64,000 nt of DNA from an uncultured Aequorivita sp. Its GTDB lineage: Bacteria; Bacteroidota; Bacteroidia; Flavobacteriales; Flavobacteriaceae. Each line of letters begins with the position of its first letter. Within the stretch, counting starts at the first letter, position 1. Below the pieces are notes generated by a model. The model searched no databases. It saw nothing but the letters and a program-made list of their open reading frames with translations, and had not been told where the DNA came from. The position numbers were made by a program, and so were the translations under genes. Below, one piece after another: positions 1-9,102 of the stretch. The stretch spans positions 124,001 through 188,000 of the forward strand of contig CAKZLK010000043.1 in NCBI GenBank assembly GCA_937125455.1, read 5' to 3'.

Positions 1-428
1 TAATGGTAGATTATTATGGAAGCCAGACCCCATTGAGCCAAGTTGCAAATGTTAGCACGCCAGATGGAATGACCATTTCTATCCAACCTTGGGAAAAAGG
101 AATGATTCCTGAAATTGAGCGCGGAATTCACTTGGCAAACATCGGTTTTAATCCAATGAATAATGGCGAGAGCGTAATTATATCTGTTCCACCTTTAACC
201 GAGGAGCGCAGAAGAGATTTAGCAAAACAGGCTAAAGCTGCTGCCGAAGAAGCAAAAATTGGAGTTCGTAACGATCGTAAAAATGCCAATAATGATGTAA
301 AGGGATTAGAAATTTCAGAAGATCTTAAAAAAAGCTTAGAAGAAGACATTCAGGAAATGACTGATCAGCATATTAAAAAAATTGATGAGATTTTGGCTAA
401 AAAGGAAAAAGAAATAATGACTGTATAA
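1..428 (+). CDS. frr: Ribosome recycling factor, 5'-truncated by the window edge
   Basis: C-terminal about 140 residues of RRF, which together with EF-G splits post-termination ribosomes in the cytoplasm. Diagnostic stretches are VDYYGSQTPLSQVANVS near the visible start, then PPLTEERRRDL and VRNDRKNANNDVK, matching the conserved RRF core and second half. The family is usually about 184 residues, so some 40 N-terminal residues lie outside the window. The ATG at position 3 is an internal Met (the common MVDYYG/VVEYYG segment), not the true start. A strong terminator follows, so the gene ends its transcription unit. Confidence 0.96.
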   Translation, partial: MVDYYGSQTPLSQVANVSTPDGMTISIQPWEKGMIPEIERGIHLANIGFNPMNNGESVIISVPPLTEERRRDLAKQAKAAAEEAKIGVRNDRKNANNDVKGLEISEDLKKSLEEDIQEMTDQHIKKIDEILAKKEKEIMTV

Positions 429-454
429 CAGACATTATCGTTAAACTAAATACA

Positions 455-488
455 ATAAAGCGGCAACTTTGCCGCTTTATTTTTACTT
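455..488 (+). terminator. Intrinsic terminator after frr
   Basis: A 12-bp perfect inverted repeat (ATAAAGCGGCAA / TTGCCGCTTTAT, loop CT) is followed by a T-rich run. It lies 27 bp after the frr stop and separates frr from the barrel gene downstream. Confidence 0.85.
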
Positions 489-521
489 TTAAGAAAACAG
501 AAACTTTTCCTAATATACCTT

Positions 522-1805
522 ATGCGCAAAATAATGTTCCTTCTTTTATTGCTGATTGGATTTTCGGCTTTTGCGCAAGAAACCAATGAAAAAAAGAATG
601 ATTCTATTTCTGAAATAACCGAAACGATTTCTGAAATATCTAAAGAAAAAGGACATCCACTAACCACAGGTTATTTTCCAGTTGGCTTTTTCGACATTGA
701 TCTTAAGACACTTTTTAAATATAACGCTCACGAGGGATTCCGTTTGGGCGTGGGAGGCGTTACCAATGACAAACTTTTTAAAAAATACAGACTGGGCGGC
801 TACATTGCATACGGGTTTAAGGATGAAGTTTTTAAGTATAGCATTGGTGGGAGTGCACTTCTGAACAAAGAAAAGAAGGCATGGTTGAGCTTGTATTATA
901 CAGACGACATTAAAGAGATTGGGACTTATGACTTTTTGACTGACGCCCGATTTTATTCACTTTTTGAACCACGCTTGCTAAATATCCTGCAGTTTTATAA
1001 TTACACGCAATGGCAGGCAAACATACAGAGTGAGTTTTCACCAAAAATACTTGCGGAGTTTCGAGTGGCGTATTCGGACGTTGGTAATTTTGAAAATTAT
1101 TTTTTTATAAAAGATGGCAAAGAATATCACGATTATCAACTATCAGAGGCCATTCTTTCTTTTCGGGTGAAACTGCGAACGGATTCTATTGTAAATGATG
1201 ACGGAATAAAAGTGGCTTCCGATCTTTTGCCGAAAGTGAGTGCGCAAATTACTAAAGGGTTTAAGGGAATTGAAGGCAGCGATTTTAATTATACAAAGTT
1301 TGGACTGAAGCTTGATTATGAAGTTGCGCGAAAGAACCTTTCTTCCACTAGTTTTTTACTCCAGGGTGAGCTTGCGACTGGTGATGTACCATTGACGCAC
1401 CTTTTTCACGCTTTCCCAAACCAGCCTACAAAAAGCACTATTACAAAACGGTTTTCGGTGGCGGGCGTGCAAAGTTTTGAAACGATGTATTTTGGTGAAT
1501 TTTATTCTGATAAATTGGCAATGCTACAGATGAAGCATATGTTTAGAAGGTTTAAGCTAGCTGAGAAGTGGAATCCGGAATTGGTGTTAATTTCCCGCCA
1601 CGCTATTGGCGATATGAGTAATCAAGATAGTCATTTTGGGATTCCTTTTGATAAGCTGGACCATTTTTACAACGAAGCGGGCTTGGAACTTAACAAGATT
1701 GCGCTTGGCTTTGGATTGAGCTTTGCATATCGTTATGGTTACTACAATCTGCCTAGTTTTGAGGATAATGTTTCCTTTAAGTTTACATTTAATTTGAAGA
1801 TTTAA
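522..1805 (+). CDS. DUF5686-like outer-membrane beta-barrel protein (short form)
   Basis: 427 residues with a clear signal peptide (MRKIMFLLLLLIGFSAFAQ, cut before ETNE). The remainder is amphipathic beta strands ending in FKFTFNLKI, typical of an outer-membrane barrel. The segment FRLGVGGVTNDKLFKKYRLG followed by GYIAYGFKDEVFKYSIGG resembles the barrel half of DUF5686 / carboxypeptidase-regulatory proteins of Bacteroidota. Those are usually about 800 residues with an N-terminal CarboxypepD_reg-like domain, which is absent here. It is either a short paralogue or a truncated but exported derivative. The ATG at 522 lies just after an AT-rich leader; a second in-frame ATG is at 534. Specific function unknown. 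Confidence 0.7.
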   Translation: MRKIMFLLLLLIGFSAFAQETNEKKNDSISEITETISEISKEKGHPLTTGYFPVGFFDIDLKTLFKYNAHEGFRLGVGGVTNDKLFKKYRLGGYIAYGFKDEVFKYSIGGSALLNKEKKAWLSLYYTDDIKEIGTYDFLTDARFYSLFEPRLLNILQFYNYTQWQANIQSEFSPKILAEFRVAYSDVGNFENYFFIKDGKEYHDYQLSEAILSFRVKLRTDSIVNDDGIKVASDLLPKVSAQITKGFKGIEGSDFNYTKFGLKLDYEVARKNLSSTSFLLQGELATGDVPLTHLFHAFPNQPTKSTITKRFSVAGVQSFETMYFGEFYSDKLAMLQMKHMFRRFKLAEKWNPELVLISRHAIGDMSNQDSHFGIPFDKLDHFYNEAGLELNKIALGFGLSFAYRYGYYNLPSFEDNVSFKFTFNLKI

Positions 1806-1902
1806 TTGATGGCTGACTGAGGGCGGAGCAGATTGCAAAAGTGAACTAGCAAGGGGATTGTACAACAGGTACTATTTTATCAATAATCACCGGATCCACT
1901 AT

Positions 1903-2251
1903 TTAAAGCAGCACTTCGTTGACTAATAATTTTTTCAACTTCACACGGATTTTCCCATTGCTACCATAGTTCGCTTTAGTTTTTATTTGTAATGAATAAT
2001 TGGATTGCCCTCCATGCCAACGAATCGATAATTTATTTAACCACCACCAGCCATAAGAATTAGAAACAGTATTAAATTTTCCCGAGCCGTAAGAATTAAT
2101 TGCTATTGAATGTATTACAGAATATCTACCGTTACCTTTATCTCCCTTAGAGTAACCAACAATTTCAAAGGGATAGTCCATCAAGATCAGAAATTAACGT
2201 TTGCCATTGACCATTGGCAGATAGCTCTATGCAATAATTTTCTAGTTCCAT
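1903..2251 (-). pseudogene. Hypothetical protein interrupted by a frameshift
   Basis: Two minus-strand frames join end to end. Frame one starts at an ATG at 2251 (MELENYCIELSANGQWQTLI, then SDLDGLSL) and stops at 2165. Frame two is open from 2184 (TTG, ATG) through DYPFEIVGYSKGD and a tryptophan-rich SYGWWWLNKLSIRWHGG to a TAA at 1903. A change of one extra nucleotide between about 2165 and 2184 would fuse them into a roughly 115-residue protein. Neither half has a recognised family. It sits alone in a 600-bp gap, so it may be a decayed gene; a sequencing error or a real short gene starting at 2184 are alternatives. Confidence 0.4.
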
Positions 2252-2383
2252 AATATTTGTCGCTTAACTTATTTAGATTCAAGATGATTATCTAGTTATC
2301 ACTGTAAATTTACAAAAAGGTTTATAAGGCTTTTAAACTATTAAAATACCCACAAAATAGATTCCTCACTTATCGGGAATCCT

Positions 2384-2391
2384 TACCTTTG
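2384..2391 (+). promoter_or_regulatory. -7 promoter element TACCTTTG for the MMPL gene
   Basis: Exact match to the Bacteroidota -7 consensus TAnnTTTG, 21 bp before the TTG start at 2413. It supports that non-ATG start with a short leader. No convincing -33 element was seen. Confidence 0.6.
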
Positions 2392-2412
2392 CCAAGTCTA
2401 TAAAAAATTGCT

Positions 2413-4803
2413 TTGAACAAACTTTTCAGTATTGGGTTTTGGGGCTGGGTAGCCCGCTTCATTTTACGAAACCGAACAGGGATTTTAATCGTTATAGCTG
2501 GTATTACCGTACTGCTTGCACTTCAGTGGAAAAACATGCGCTTCACCTACACCGAGGCCAATTTACTTCCTGATGACCACCCTGTTAATCTTCAATATGA
2601 TGAGTTCCTAAAACATTTTGGCGAAGAGGGCAACTTGATTGTTATTGGAGTGAAAGATTCTTCCATTTTTACGCCTGAGAAATTCAAGGCTTGGAACCAA
2701 CTTTCTGAAGACATTGGTAAGTTTAACGAGGTAGAACTCACGCTTTCTGTTGGCAATTTGAAAAAACTGGAGAAGAAAAAAGACACTACGGGTTTTGAAC
2801 TTGTGCCTTTTATTCATGATTCGGTTTTTACGGATGCAAAACTTGCAACATATAAAGATGAGCTATTTAACAAGCTTCCATTTTACGATGGGCTTATTTA
2901 TAGCCCTGACAAGCAGTCCATCCGCTCGGCAATTTATCTTAAAAAAGATATTGTAAACACTCCTGCACGAAAGGATTTTGTGATTGACGACCTAATCCCA
3001 CTCATTAAAAAGTTTGAGGCCGATACGGGCGTAAAAGTGCATACTTCTGGGATGCCGTATATACGTACGCTCAATTCACAAAACATTATTGATGAAATTG
3101 GGTTGTTCATTGGAGCGGCACTTTTGGTAACCTCGCTTATCTTTTTCTTCTTTTTTCGATCGTGGCGCGCTACTTTTATTTCTATGTGTACTGTGATTAT
3201 TGGGGTGATGTGGGCTTTCGGATTTTTGGGGTTAATGCATTATGAAATCACTGTGCTAACGGCTTTGATTCCACCTTTGATTATTGTGATTGGGATACCG
3301 AACTGTATTTTCCTTATTAACAAATACCAACAGGAGATAAAACTTCACGGCAACCAAGCAAAATCATTACAACGCGTAATCACAAAAGTTGGAAACGCTA
3401 CATTGATGACCAACCTGACCACTGCTTCGGGCTTTGCTACTTTTATATTGGTAAAGAGCGAGTTATTGAGTGAGTTTGGTATTGTAGCTTCTATAAATAT
3501 TGTGGCAATCTTTTTGTTGAGTTTGCTTATTATTCCGATTATTTACAGCTATATGTCTGTCCCTAAAGACAAGCATTTGAAGCATTTGAACAAAACCTGG
3601 ATAAATAAGTTTGTAAACTGGGTGGAGCGTATGGTTCGAGACCATCGAATTAGTATCTACATTATAGCGGTAGGGCTTCTCTGCATTAGCATTATTGGAA
3701 TATTCAACATTAAAATTTCGGGAAGTCTTATAGAGGATATGCCCAAGAACACTGGATTTTTTGATGATATTCGCTTTTTTGAAAAGGAATATGAAGGCAT
3801 TATGCCACTGGAAATAATGGTGGATACGAAGAAGAAAAAAGGCGTGATGAGCCTTGCCACTTTAAAACGTATTGACGAGTTGCAGGACCATATTAAGGAA
3901 ATACCTGAATTTGCGAAGCCTATTTCGGTAGTGGAGTTGGTGAAATATTCCAAACAAGCTTATTATAACGGCAATCCAGAATACTACCAACTTCCGAATA
4001 GCCAAGAGAAGAATTTTATACTGAGTTACGCCAAAAGCAGCAACACAAATACAAATTTGTTAAATAGTTATGTGGACAGTACCGGGCAATTTGCGAGGAT
4101 AACCACTTTTATGAAAGACACCAAGCCAGATAGGTTTGGACGAATTGAAGAAGATCTCCATAAAGAAATAAACAAAGTTTTTCCTCCAGAACGCTATAAT
4201 GTTTCAGTTACCGGAAAAGCATTGGTTTTTCAAAAAGGAACGCATTATCTGGTAAATAACCTGATTCTTTCGCTTTCACTCGCCATCTTTTTAATTGCGT
4301 TGTTTATGGCATGGATGTTCCGAAGTTTCAAAATGATTTTGATTTCGCTTATTCCAAATTTACTGCCGTTAATAATAACCGCTGGAGTAATGGGGTTTGT
4401 AGGCGTGCCCATTAAGCCTTCTACCATTTTGGTGTTTAGCATTGCGTTTGGAATTTCGGTCGATGATACTATTCACTTCCTCGCGAAATACAGGCAGGAA
4501 CTGATAGCCCACAACTGGAAGATCAAGAAATCTGTTTATGCAGCACTTCGCGAAAGCACTGTAAGTATGTTTTATACCTCCATTGTGCTTTTCTTTGGAT
4601 TTTCGGTATTTACCATTTCCAGTTTTGGAGGCACGGTAGCGTTGGGCGCATTGGTTTCAATAACATTACTTTTTGCGATGCTCTCCAACCTTTTATTGCT
4701 TCCCACACTCCTGCTTTCACTGGAACGAAATATTGCGAATAAAGAAACAATGAAAAAACCAGCAATTGAAATTTTGTCTAATGATGAAGAAGATGAGTCC
4801 TAA
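2413..4803 (+). CDS. MMPL/RND-superfamily exporter (Patched-like)
   Basis: 796 residues with the RND layout: one N-terminal membrane helix (residues 20-36), a periplasmic loop, about five helices (230-380), a second helix near 412-430, a second loop, and a final bundle (610-775). The second bundle contains GISVDDTIHFLAKYR, the acidic motif typical of MMPL/sterol-sensing-type permeases. Likely an inner-membrane, proton-driven exporter of lipids or hydrophobic compounds; the substrate cannot be told. The start is TTG: the next Met (about residue 42) would remove the first helix. It is monocistronic, with its own promoter, and asnS follows behind another promoter. Confidence 0.85.
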   Translation: MNKLFSIGFWGWVARFILRNRTGILIVIAGITVLLALQWKNMRFTYTEANLLPDDHPVNLQYDEFLKHFGEEGNLIVIGVKDSSIFTPEKFKAWNQLSEDIGKFNEVELTLSVGNLKKLEKKKDTTGFELVPFIHDSVFTDAKLATYKDELFNKLPFYDGLIYSPDKQSIRSAIYLKKDIVNTPARKDFVIDDLIPLIKKFEADTGVKVHTSGMPYIRTLNSQNIIDEIGLFIGAALLVTSLIFFFFFRSWRATFISMCTVIIGVMWAFGFLGLMHYEITVLTALIPPLIIVIGIPNCIFLINKYQQEIKLHGNQAKSLQRVITKVGNATLMTNLTTASGFATFILVKSELLSEFGIVASINIVAIFLLSLLIIPIIYSYMSVPKDKHLKHLNKTWINKFVNWVERMVRDHRISIYIIAVGLLCISIIGIFNIKISGSLIEDMPKNTGFFDDIRFFEKEYEGIMPLEIMVDTKKKKGVMSLATLKRIDELQDHIKEIPEFAKPISVVELVKYSKQAYYNGNPEYYQLPNSQEKNFILSYAKSSNTNTNLLNSYVDSTGQFARITTFMKDTKPDRFGRIEEDLHKEINKVFPPERYNVSVTGKALVFQKGTHYLVNNLILSLSLAIFLIALFMAWMFRSFKMILISLIPNLLPLIITAGVMGFVGVPIKPSTILVFSIAFGISVDDTIHFLAKYRQELIAHNWKIKKSVYAALRESTVSMFYTSIVLFFGFSVFTISSFGGTVALGALVSITLLFAMLSNLLLLPTLLLSLERNIANKETMKKPAIEILSNDEEDES

Positions 4804-4843
4804 TTCTTGATTCATACTTCTCAATTCAGAAATAAAAAAAAAT

Positions 4844-4851
4844 TATCTTTG
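4844..4851 (+). promoter_or_regulatory. -7 promoter element TATCTTTG for asnS
   Basis: Exact TAnnTTTG match ending 13 bp before the asnS ATG at 4865. Confidence 0.65.
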
Positions 4852-4864
4852 CTCCTCTTAAAAA

Positions 4865-6313
4865 ATGACCATGCAATACAAGACTATAGATGAATTGTTG
4901 AAAAGCGAACCAACACACCATGAAATAATTGTGCGTGGCTGGGTGCGCTCTTTTAGAAGCAATAGATTCATTGCCCTAAATGACGGATCAACTATTAAGA
5001 CGCTTCAATGCGTAGTAGATTTTGAGAATTTTGAAGAAGAGTTACTTAAAAAAGTAACTGTTGGCGCTGCCATCGAGGTTTCCGGATTACTTGTGGAAAG
5101 CCAAGGACAAGGGCAAACGGTAGAAATTCAAGTTTCAAAATTAACCGTTTTGGGAGAAGCGAATCCGGAGGAAGTTAAACTTACTATCCTTTCACCGAAA
5201 AGACATTCGCTTGAAACTTTACGCGAACAGGCACATTTGCGTATTCGCACCAATACTTTTGGCGCGGTGATGCGTACACGTTCCAAACTGGCTTTTGCCG
5301 TTCACGAATATTTTCAGAAAAATGGCTTTAACTATATGCATACGCCTATCATTACAGGAAGTGATGCCGAAGGCGCCGGCGAAATGTTCCGGGTTTCTGC
5401 TTTAGATGCTAAAAACCCGCCACTTGATGAAAACGGCAATGTAAACTACAAAGAAGATTTCTTCGAAAAAGAAACCAATCTTACCGTTAGCGGCCAGTTG
5501 GAAGCTGAAACTTATGCAATGGCACTTGGAAAAGTGTATACCTTCGGCCCTACTTTTAGGGCTGAAAACTCAAACACCAGCCGTCATCTGGCGGAATTTT
5601 GGATGATTGAGCCAGAGGTTGCCTTCAATGATTTAGATGCAAATATGGACCTGGCGGAAGATTTTATAAAGTATGTTGTAAACTACGCTTTGGAAAATTG
5701 TGCGGATGATCTTGAATTTCTTGAAAACCGTTTGCTGGAAGAAGAAAAAAACAAACCACAGGACGAGCGCAGTGAAATGAAACTGCGTGAGAAACTTAAA
5801 TTTATTTTGGAGAACAATTTCAAAAGAGTTAGCTATACTGAAGCAATCGATATTTTGAAGCGTTCCAAACCAAACCAAAAGAAGAAATTTAAATATATAA
5901 TCGAAGAATGGGGTGCTGATTTGCAAAGTGAACACGAACGGTTTTTGGTTGAAAAACACTTTAAATCGCCTGTTATTCTTTTTGATTATCCAGCAACTAT
6001 TAAAGCTTTCTACATGCGTTTGAATGACGACGGAAAAACCGTTCGCGCAATGGACGTGCTTTTTCCGGGTATTGGAGAAATTGTGGGCGGATCACAACGT
6101 GAGGAACGTTATGATGTGTTAAAACAAAAAATGGAAGCTATGGACATTAGCACAGAAGAATTGTATTGGTATTTGGACCTTCGTAAATTTGGGAGCGCCG
6201 TTCACAGTGGTTTCGGGCTTGGTTTTGAGCGTCTGGTTCAGTTTACAACGGGAATGGGCAATATTCGCGATGTAATCCCTTACCCACGAACTCCGGGCAA
6301 CGCGGAATTTTAA
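4865..6313 (+). CDS. asnS: Asparaginyl-tRNA synthetase
   Basis: 482 residues, class IIb aminoacyl-tRNA synthetase that charges tRNA-Asn in the cytoplasm. An N-terminal OB-fold anticodon-binding domain (about 18-110, IIVRGWVRSFRSNRFIALND) precedes the catalytic core. Motif 2 is FGPTFRAENSNTSRHLAEFW and motif 3 is GFGLGFERLVQFTTG near the C terminus. Full length for the family. A second ATG two codons downstream (4871) is an equally possible start. It converges on the YceI gene with only a 9-bp gap; no clear terminator was seen between them. Confidence 0.97.
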   Translation: MTMQYKTIDELLKSEPTHHEIIVRGWVRSFRSNRFIALNDGSTIKTLQCVVDFENFEEELLKKVTVGAAIEVSGLLVESQGQGQTVEIQVSKLTVLGEANPEEVKLTILSPKRHSLETLREQAHLRIRTNTFGAVMRTRSKLAFAVHEYFQKNGFNYMHTPIITGSDAEGAGEMFRVSALDAKNPPLDENGNVNYKEDFFEKETNLTVSGQLEAETYAMALGKVYTFGPTFRAENSNTSRHLAEFWMIEPEVAFNDLDANMDLAEDFIKYVVNYALENCADDLEFLENRLLEEEKNKPQDERSEMKLREKLKFILENNFKRVSYTEAIDILKRSKPNQKKKFKYIIEEWGADLQSEHERFLVEKHFKSPVILFDYPATIKAFYMRLNDDGKTVRAMDVLFPGIGEIVGGSQREERYDVLKQKMEAMDISTEELYWYLDLRKFGSAVHSGFGLGFERLVQFTTGMGNIRDVIPYPRTPGNAEF

Positions 6314-6322
6314 AAAAATCTT

Positions 6323-6865
6323 TTATTTTTTCAGAAGTTCAAAACTGAAGGCTATTTGCACTTCATCTGAAACTTTGCTTTGCACAATTTTTGGGATTTT
6401 AATATCAAAATCGGAAGGATGTGCGGTAAAGTGCCCAGATAAAATTATTTTATCATTGGCGTATTCCAAACTAACCGGAATTTTAGAGAATTGTTTTGTT
6501 ACTCCGTGAAATTCAAGTTCGCCTTCAATGAATAAATCATTTGTCGTGTTAAGCTTTTCAAAAGAGAATTCAATCAACTTTCCTTTAAAAGTGGCCTTGG
6601 GAAATTTATTAGATTCAGCATAATTTTCATTAAAGTGTTCTTCCATTAAAGCATTTTTAAATCGGAAAGCTTTAACAAGTGCTAGAGCTGCTATCTCGCC
6701 ATTTTCGATATTAATAATAACAGTTACAGAATTGTTTTTTGCCGCAACCTCCTCAAAAGACGGTACAGAGGCTTCAAAATTCAATGTACCCGTTTTGGTT
6801 ATAAATTTATTTTGACCAAAGGAAATGGTGCAAATAAATAGTGAAATGTAGAGTATCCTTTTCAT
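6323..6865 (-). CDS. YceI-family periplasmic lipocalin-like protein
   Basis: 180 residues with a signal peptide (MKRILYISLFICTISFGQ). The YceI fold is suggested by the segments FRFKNALMEEHFNENYAE, FPKATFKGKL and LEFHGVTKQFSKIPVSL. YceI proteins are secreted lipocalin-like barrels that bind amphiphilic molecules such as polyisoprenoids; the ligand here is unknown. It is the last gene of a six-gene minus-strand cluster, 5 bp after the haem lipoprotein gene. YceI and DUF5777 genes are often found near cytochromes in Bacteroidota, which fits this context. Confidence 0.85.
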   Translation of the reverse strand: MKRILYISLFICTISFGQNKFITKTGTLNFEASVPSFEEVAAKNNSVTVIINIENGEIAALALVKAFRFKNALMEEHFNENYAESNKFPKATFKGKLIEFSFEKLNTTNDLFIEGELEFHGVTKQFSKIPVSLEYANDKIILSGHFTAHPSDFDIKIPKIVQSKVSDEVQIAFSFELLKK

Positions 6866-6870
6866 AATTT

Positions 6871-7245
6871 CTATTCTTCTATTAATCCATCCTCATTCCA
6901 TTGAATGATGATATCTATTAAGTTTTGGGGCAATCTTTGTCCACCGAATGGCATCAGGAAAGCAGGATCTTGGCTGGAAATGCGGCCAATCAAGTTTCTG
7001 TTTTGAACTGCTTCCTTAACATTTTCGTAGCTAACTAAAGGCATTGGCGCACCATTTTGGGGTGGATTGGAATGACAAACAATACAATTATTGTCTATTA
7101 TAGGTTTTACATTCTGATTATAAATAAGCGTTTCAGGTATTGGAGTTGCATCAATTAAATCTTCCTCACTTGCGGCAGTACAACCCATTAAAATTATCAT
7201 TGAGCTTAACAGTATTATTTGCAATAAATTCCTTTTCATAGACAT
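6871..7245 (-). CDS. Small c-type haem lipoprotein
   Basis: 124 residues. A lipobox (LMGC) near residue 22 predicts acylation and export. A single CxxCH haem-attachment motif (CIVCHSNPP) lies at about residue 56. A later Met in DPAFLMPFGG could be the distal haem ligand, as in planctomycete-type or monohaem cytochrome c domains. It would act as an electron carrier in the periplasm or on the outer membrane. The gene is 5 bp downstream of the DUF5777 gene and directly upstream of yceI. Start may be ATG 7245 (MSMKRN) or 7239 (MKRN). Confidence 0.82.
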   Translation of the reverse strand: MSMKRNLLQIILLSSMIILMGCTAASEEDLIDATPIPETLIYNQNVKPIIDNNCIVCHSNPPQNGAPMPLVSYENVKEAVQNRNLIGRISSQDPAFLMPFGGQRLPQNLIDIIIQWNEDGLIEE

Positions 7246-7249
7246 GCTT

Positions 7250-8101
7250 TTAAAATACCCTGCTTAAATTAAATCCGAAATAAATATCACCATCTCCCCA
7301 ATCCCCAGAGGCTTGGCCCAAAAATCCATTAGTGTTCATAGGCTGTGCGTTTGTAAAATGCATTTGAAAAACGTGGCCTCCAGTTTCAAGATCTATTCCA
7401 ACTGACAATGGGTTTTTGAAAGGTGATGTACTGGCACGGTTTAAATGAATTCCATAATCCATATTAAGTGACCAGCGCTTTCCTAATTTGTAGCGCCCTC
7501 CCACTCCAATTGCAAACTGAGCGTTATCCTGTTCATTAATAGCAACATAATTATCATGAAAATATGTAGGTGCTATTTCCGCAGAAAAGTTGGTGTTCAA
7601 TTTTCGAGAAATTAGAACTTGGGTTGTATAAACCAGCCGATGTTTAAACTTCAATTTTGGAAGATTGTCTTTATCCAAAGCTGTATTAATCATCAAAGAA
7701 TTATACCCAACAACGGTAAATGGAAATCCATTTTCCTGTTGATTTACCAATCTGTATTTTAAAGAACCTTCATAAATTTTTTGATACGAGCTACGCGAAA
7801 CACCGATATTCAACCCATCAGAAATTCCATAGATAAAATTCAATCTAGTAACTGCGTCGTCGAGACCAAAAAAGCTATCGAAACCATTTTCAATACTTCC
7901 AAACCTGTGGGAAACTATAAGTGTAAGTTCCTTTTTAGCTACTAATTTTGTGGATTCAAAATTCACAATTTTAAGACCTTTAAAGGCAGCAGTTGTATAG
8001 TAGCCATCTGTTAAAGAGTCATTGTCAATTTCGGCAAGAAGGTCTTCTTGGGCAAAGGCCAAAACTGGTATCCACAAAATTAGCAGTAAAATGATTTTCA
8101 A
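7250..8101 (-). CDS. DUF5777-family beta-barrel protein
   Basis: 283 residues with a signal peptide (MKIILLLILWIPVLAFAQ). Strands alternate through SHRFGSIENGFDSFFGLDDA, YGISDGLNIGVSRSSYQKIY and a terminal IYFGFNLSRVF. This pattern is the DUF5777 outer-membrane barrel family of Bacteroidota. The function is not established; the conserved neighbourhood with c-type haem and YceI proteins suggests a role with an envelope redox system. It lies inside a tightly packed operon with 5-bp gaps on both sides. Confidence 0.8.
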   Translation of the reverse strand: MKIILLLILWIPVLAFAQEDLLAEIDNDSLTDGYYTTAAFKGLKIVNFESTKLVAKKELTLIVSHRFGSIENGFDSFFGLDDAVTRLNFIYGISDGLNIGVSRSSYQKIYEGSLKYRLVNQQENGFPFTVVGYNSLMINTALDKDNLPKLKFKHRLVYTTQVLISRKLNTNFSAEIAPTYFHDNYVAINEQDNAQFAIGVGGRYKLGKRWSLNMDYGIHLNRASTSPFKNPLSVGIDLETGGHVFQMHFTNAQPMNTNGFLGQASGDWGDGDIYFGFNLSRVF

Positions 8102-8106
8102 AAGAA

Positions 8107-8697
8107 TCAGTTTTTAATAAATCTTTCCGTTTGCATAGATTCACCTGAAACTACTTTTAAGAAATAGCTCCCTGTGTTCCAACTAGAGATATTTATTGCG
8201 ATGTTATCTTCTGATTCAAATTCTTGTGAATAGATCTGCTTTCCTAATAAATCATAAGCGGTTATTTGTCCTGTTTGCATATTTTTTGGCAATACCAAAT
8301 TTATGATTGAGGATGCGGGATTTGGGTAAATACTAATTTTATTCAATTCATTTTCTTCTACACCCAAAACTTCTAATACTGTAATATTTCCAGACATACT
8401 TGCTGCCCCATGAATTCCACAAAAATAGTTATTGTCGCCTACCACAGTAAAAGTATAGGAATAGGTTTCACCCATACCCGAAATAACCCCACTATTAAAT
8501 GTCTCAACAGAATTTCCAGCTTCATTTTCAACAGTATGGGGAACAGCATCCCCCCAAGTCCAAATAACGGTATCACCTTGATCAATGGTTAAATCTACAT
8601 TGGTTCCAATGCCCATAAACCAATCCAGGTTATAGGTAGTTTGAGCGTTTGTGGCAAAAAAGCCAAATAAGGTCAGTAGTAATAGTTTTGTTTTCAT
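8107..8697 (-). CDS. Plastocyanin-like cupredoxin with T9SS sorting domain
   Basis: 196 residues. Signal peptide (to about residue 18, ending TNAQ), then a cupredoxin domain (about 22-108). The apparent type-1 copper ligands are His in DAVPHTVE, Cys and His in YFCGIHG, and Met in AASM. A C-terminal type A sorting domain (about 118-196) begins ISIYPNPAS and ends FLKVVSGESMQTERFIKN. It is therefore predicted to be exported by T9SS and attached to the cell surface or released, as a copper electron-transfer or copper-binding protein. Gene 5 bp upstream of the DUF5777 gene. Confidence 0.88.
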   Translation of the reverse strand: MKTKLLLLTLFGFFATNAQTTYNLDWFMGIGTNVDLTIDQGDTVIWTWGDAVPHTVENEAGNSVETFNSGVISGMGETYSYTFTVVGDNNYFCGIHGAASMSGNITVLEVLGVEENELNKISIYPNPASSIINLVLPKNMQTGQITAYDLLGKQIYSQEFESEDNIAINISSWNTGSYFLKVVSGESMQTERFIKN

Positions 8698-8712
8698 AAT
8701 GTTTAGTTTTAG

Positions 8713-9090
8713 TTAATTAATAATACACTGGTCAAGTTTTATTTGTTCCAGCAAATCGTCATATCCTATAAATCGTCCTTTTACGGTGATTTTTGAATTT
8801 AGTTGTAATTCTTTTTGGGTAATTGGCTCTAAAAATTGGCAAAACACCAGATTGTCTATTGTGATTTCGGTTTCATTTATTTCTGAAACATGCCCAGAAA
8901 TTTCTATGGTTTTGTTTAGATATTTATTTTGTGAAACCTTTGAATCATTATTGAACTCCGAATAAATTTGTTGAGCTGTCAATGAATACTTTGCGTTTTC
9001 ACCTTCAATGTTGCGGTGGTCTTTATATAGATAGTTATATGTTATAAAAGCCACTATTCCTATTGCTATTAAAATCCAATATTTACGCAT
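8713..9090 (-). CDS. Membrane-anchored OB-fold (tRNA_anti-like) protein
   Basis: 125 residues. One N-terminal hydrophobic segment (WILIAIGIVAFITYNYLY) likely anchors it in the inner membrane. The rest contains an LTAQQIYSEFNND segment then NKTIEISGHVSEINETEITI and ITVKGRFIGYDD, the pattern of the tRNA_anti-like OB-fold family common in flavobacteria. The role is unknown; such domains often occur in envelope proteins rather than tRNA-binding ones. The gene lies 15 bp before the cupredoxin gene. Confidence 0.65.
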   Translation of the reverse strand: MRKYWILIAIGIVAFITYNYLYKDHRNIEGENAKYSLTAQQIYSEFNNDSKVSQNKYLNKTIEISGHVSEINETEITIDNLVFCQFLEPITQKELQLNSKITVKGRFIGYDDLLEQIKLDQCIIN

Positions 9091-9102
9091 TAGTTGTTAC
9101 TT

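Noticed and set aside
4801-4864. T-box or riboswitch in front of asnS, aspS or serS
   Set aside because: Leaders are too short for a T-box and no conserved element was seen; Bacteroidota synthetases are not normally T-box controlled.
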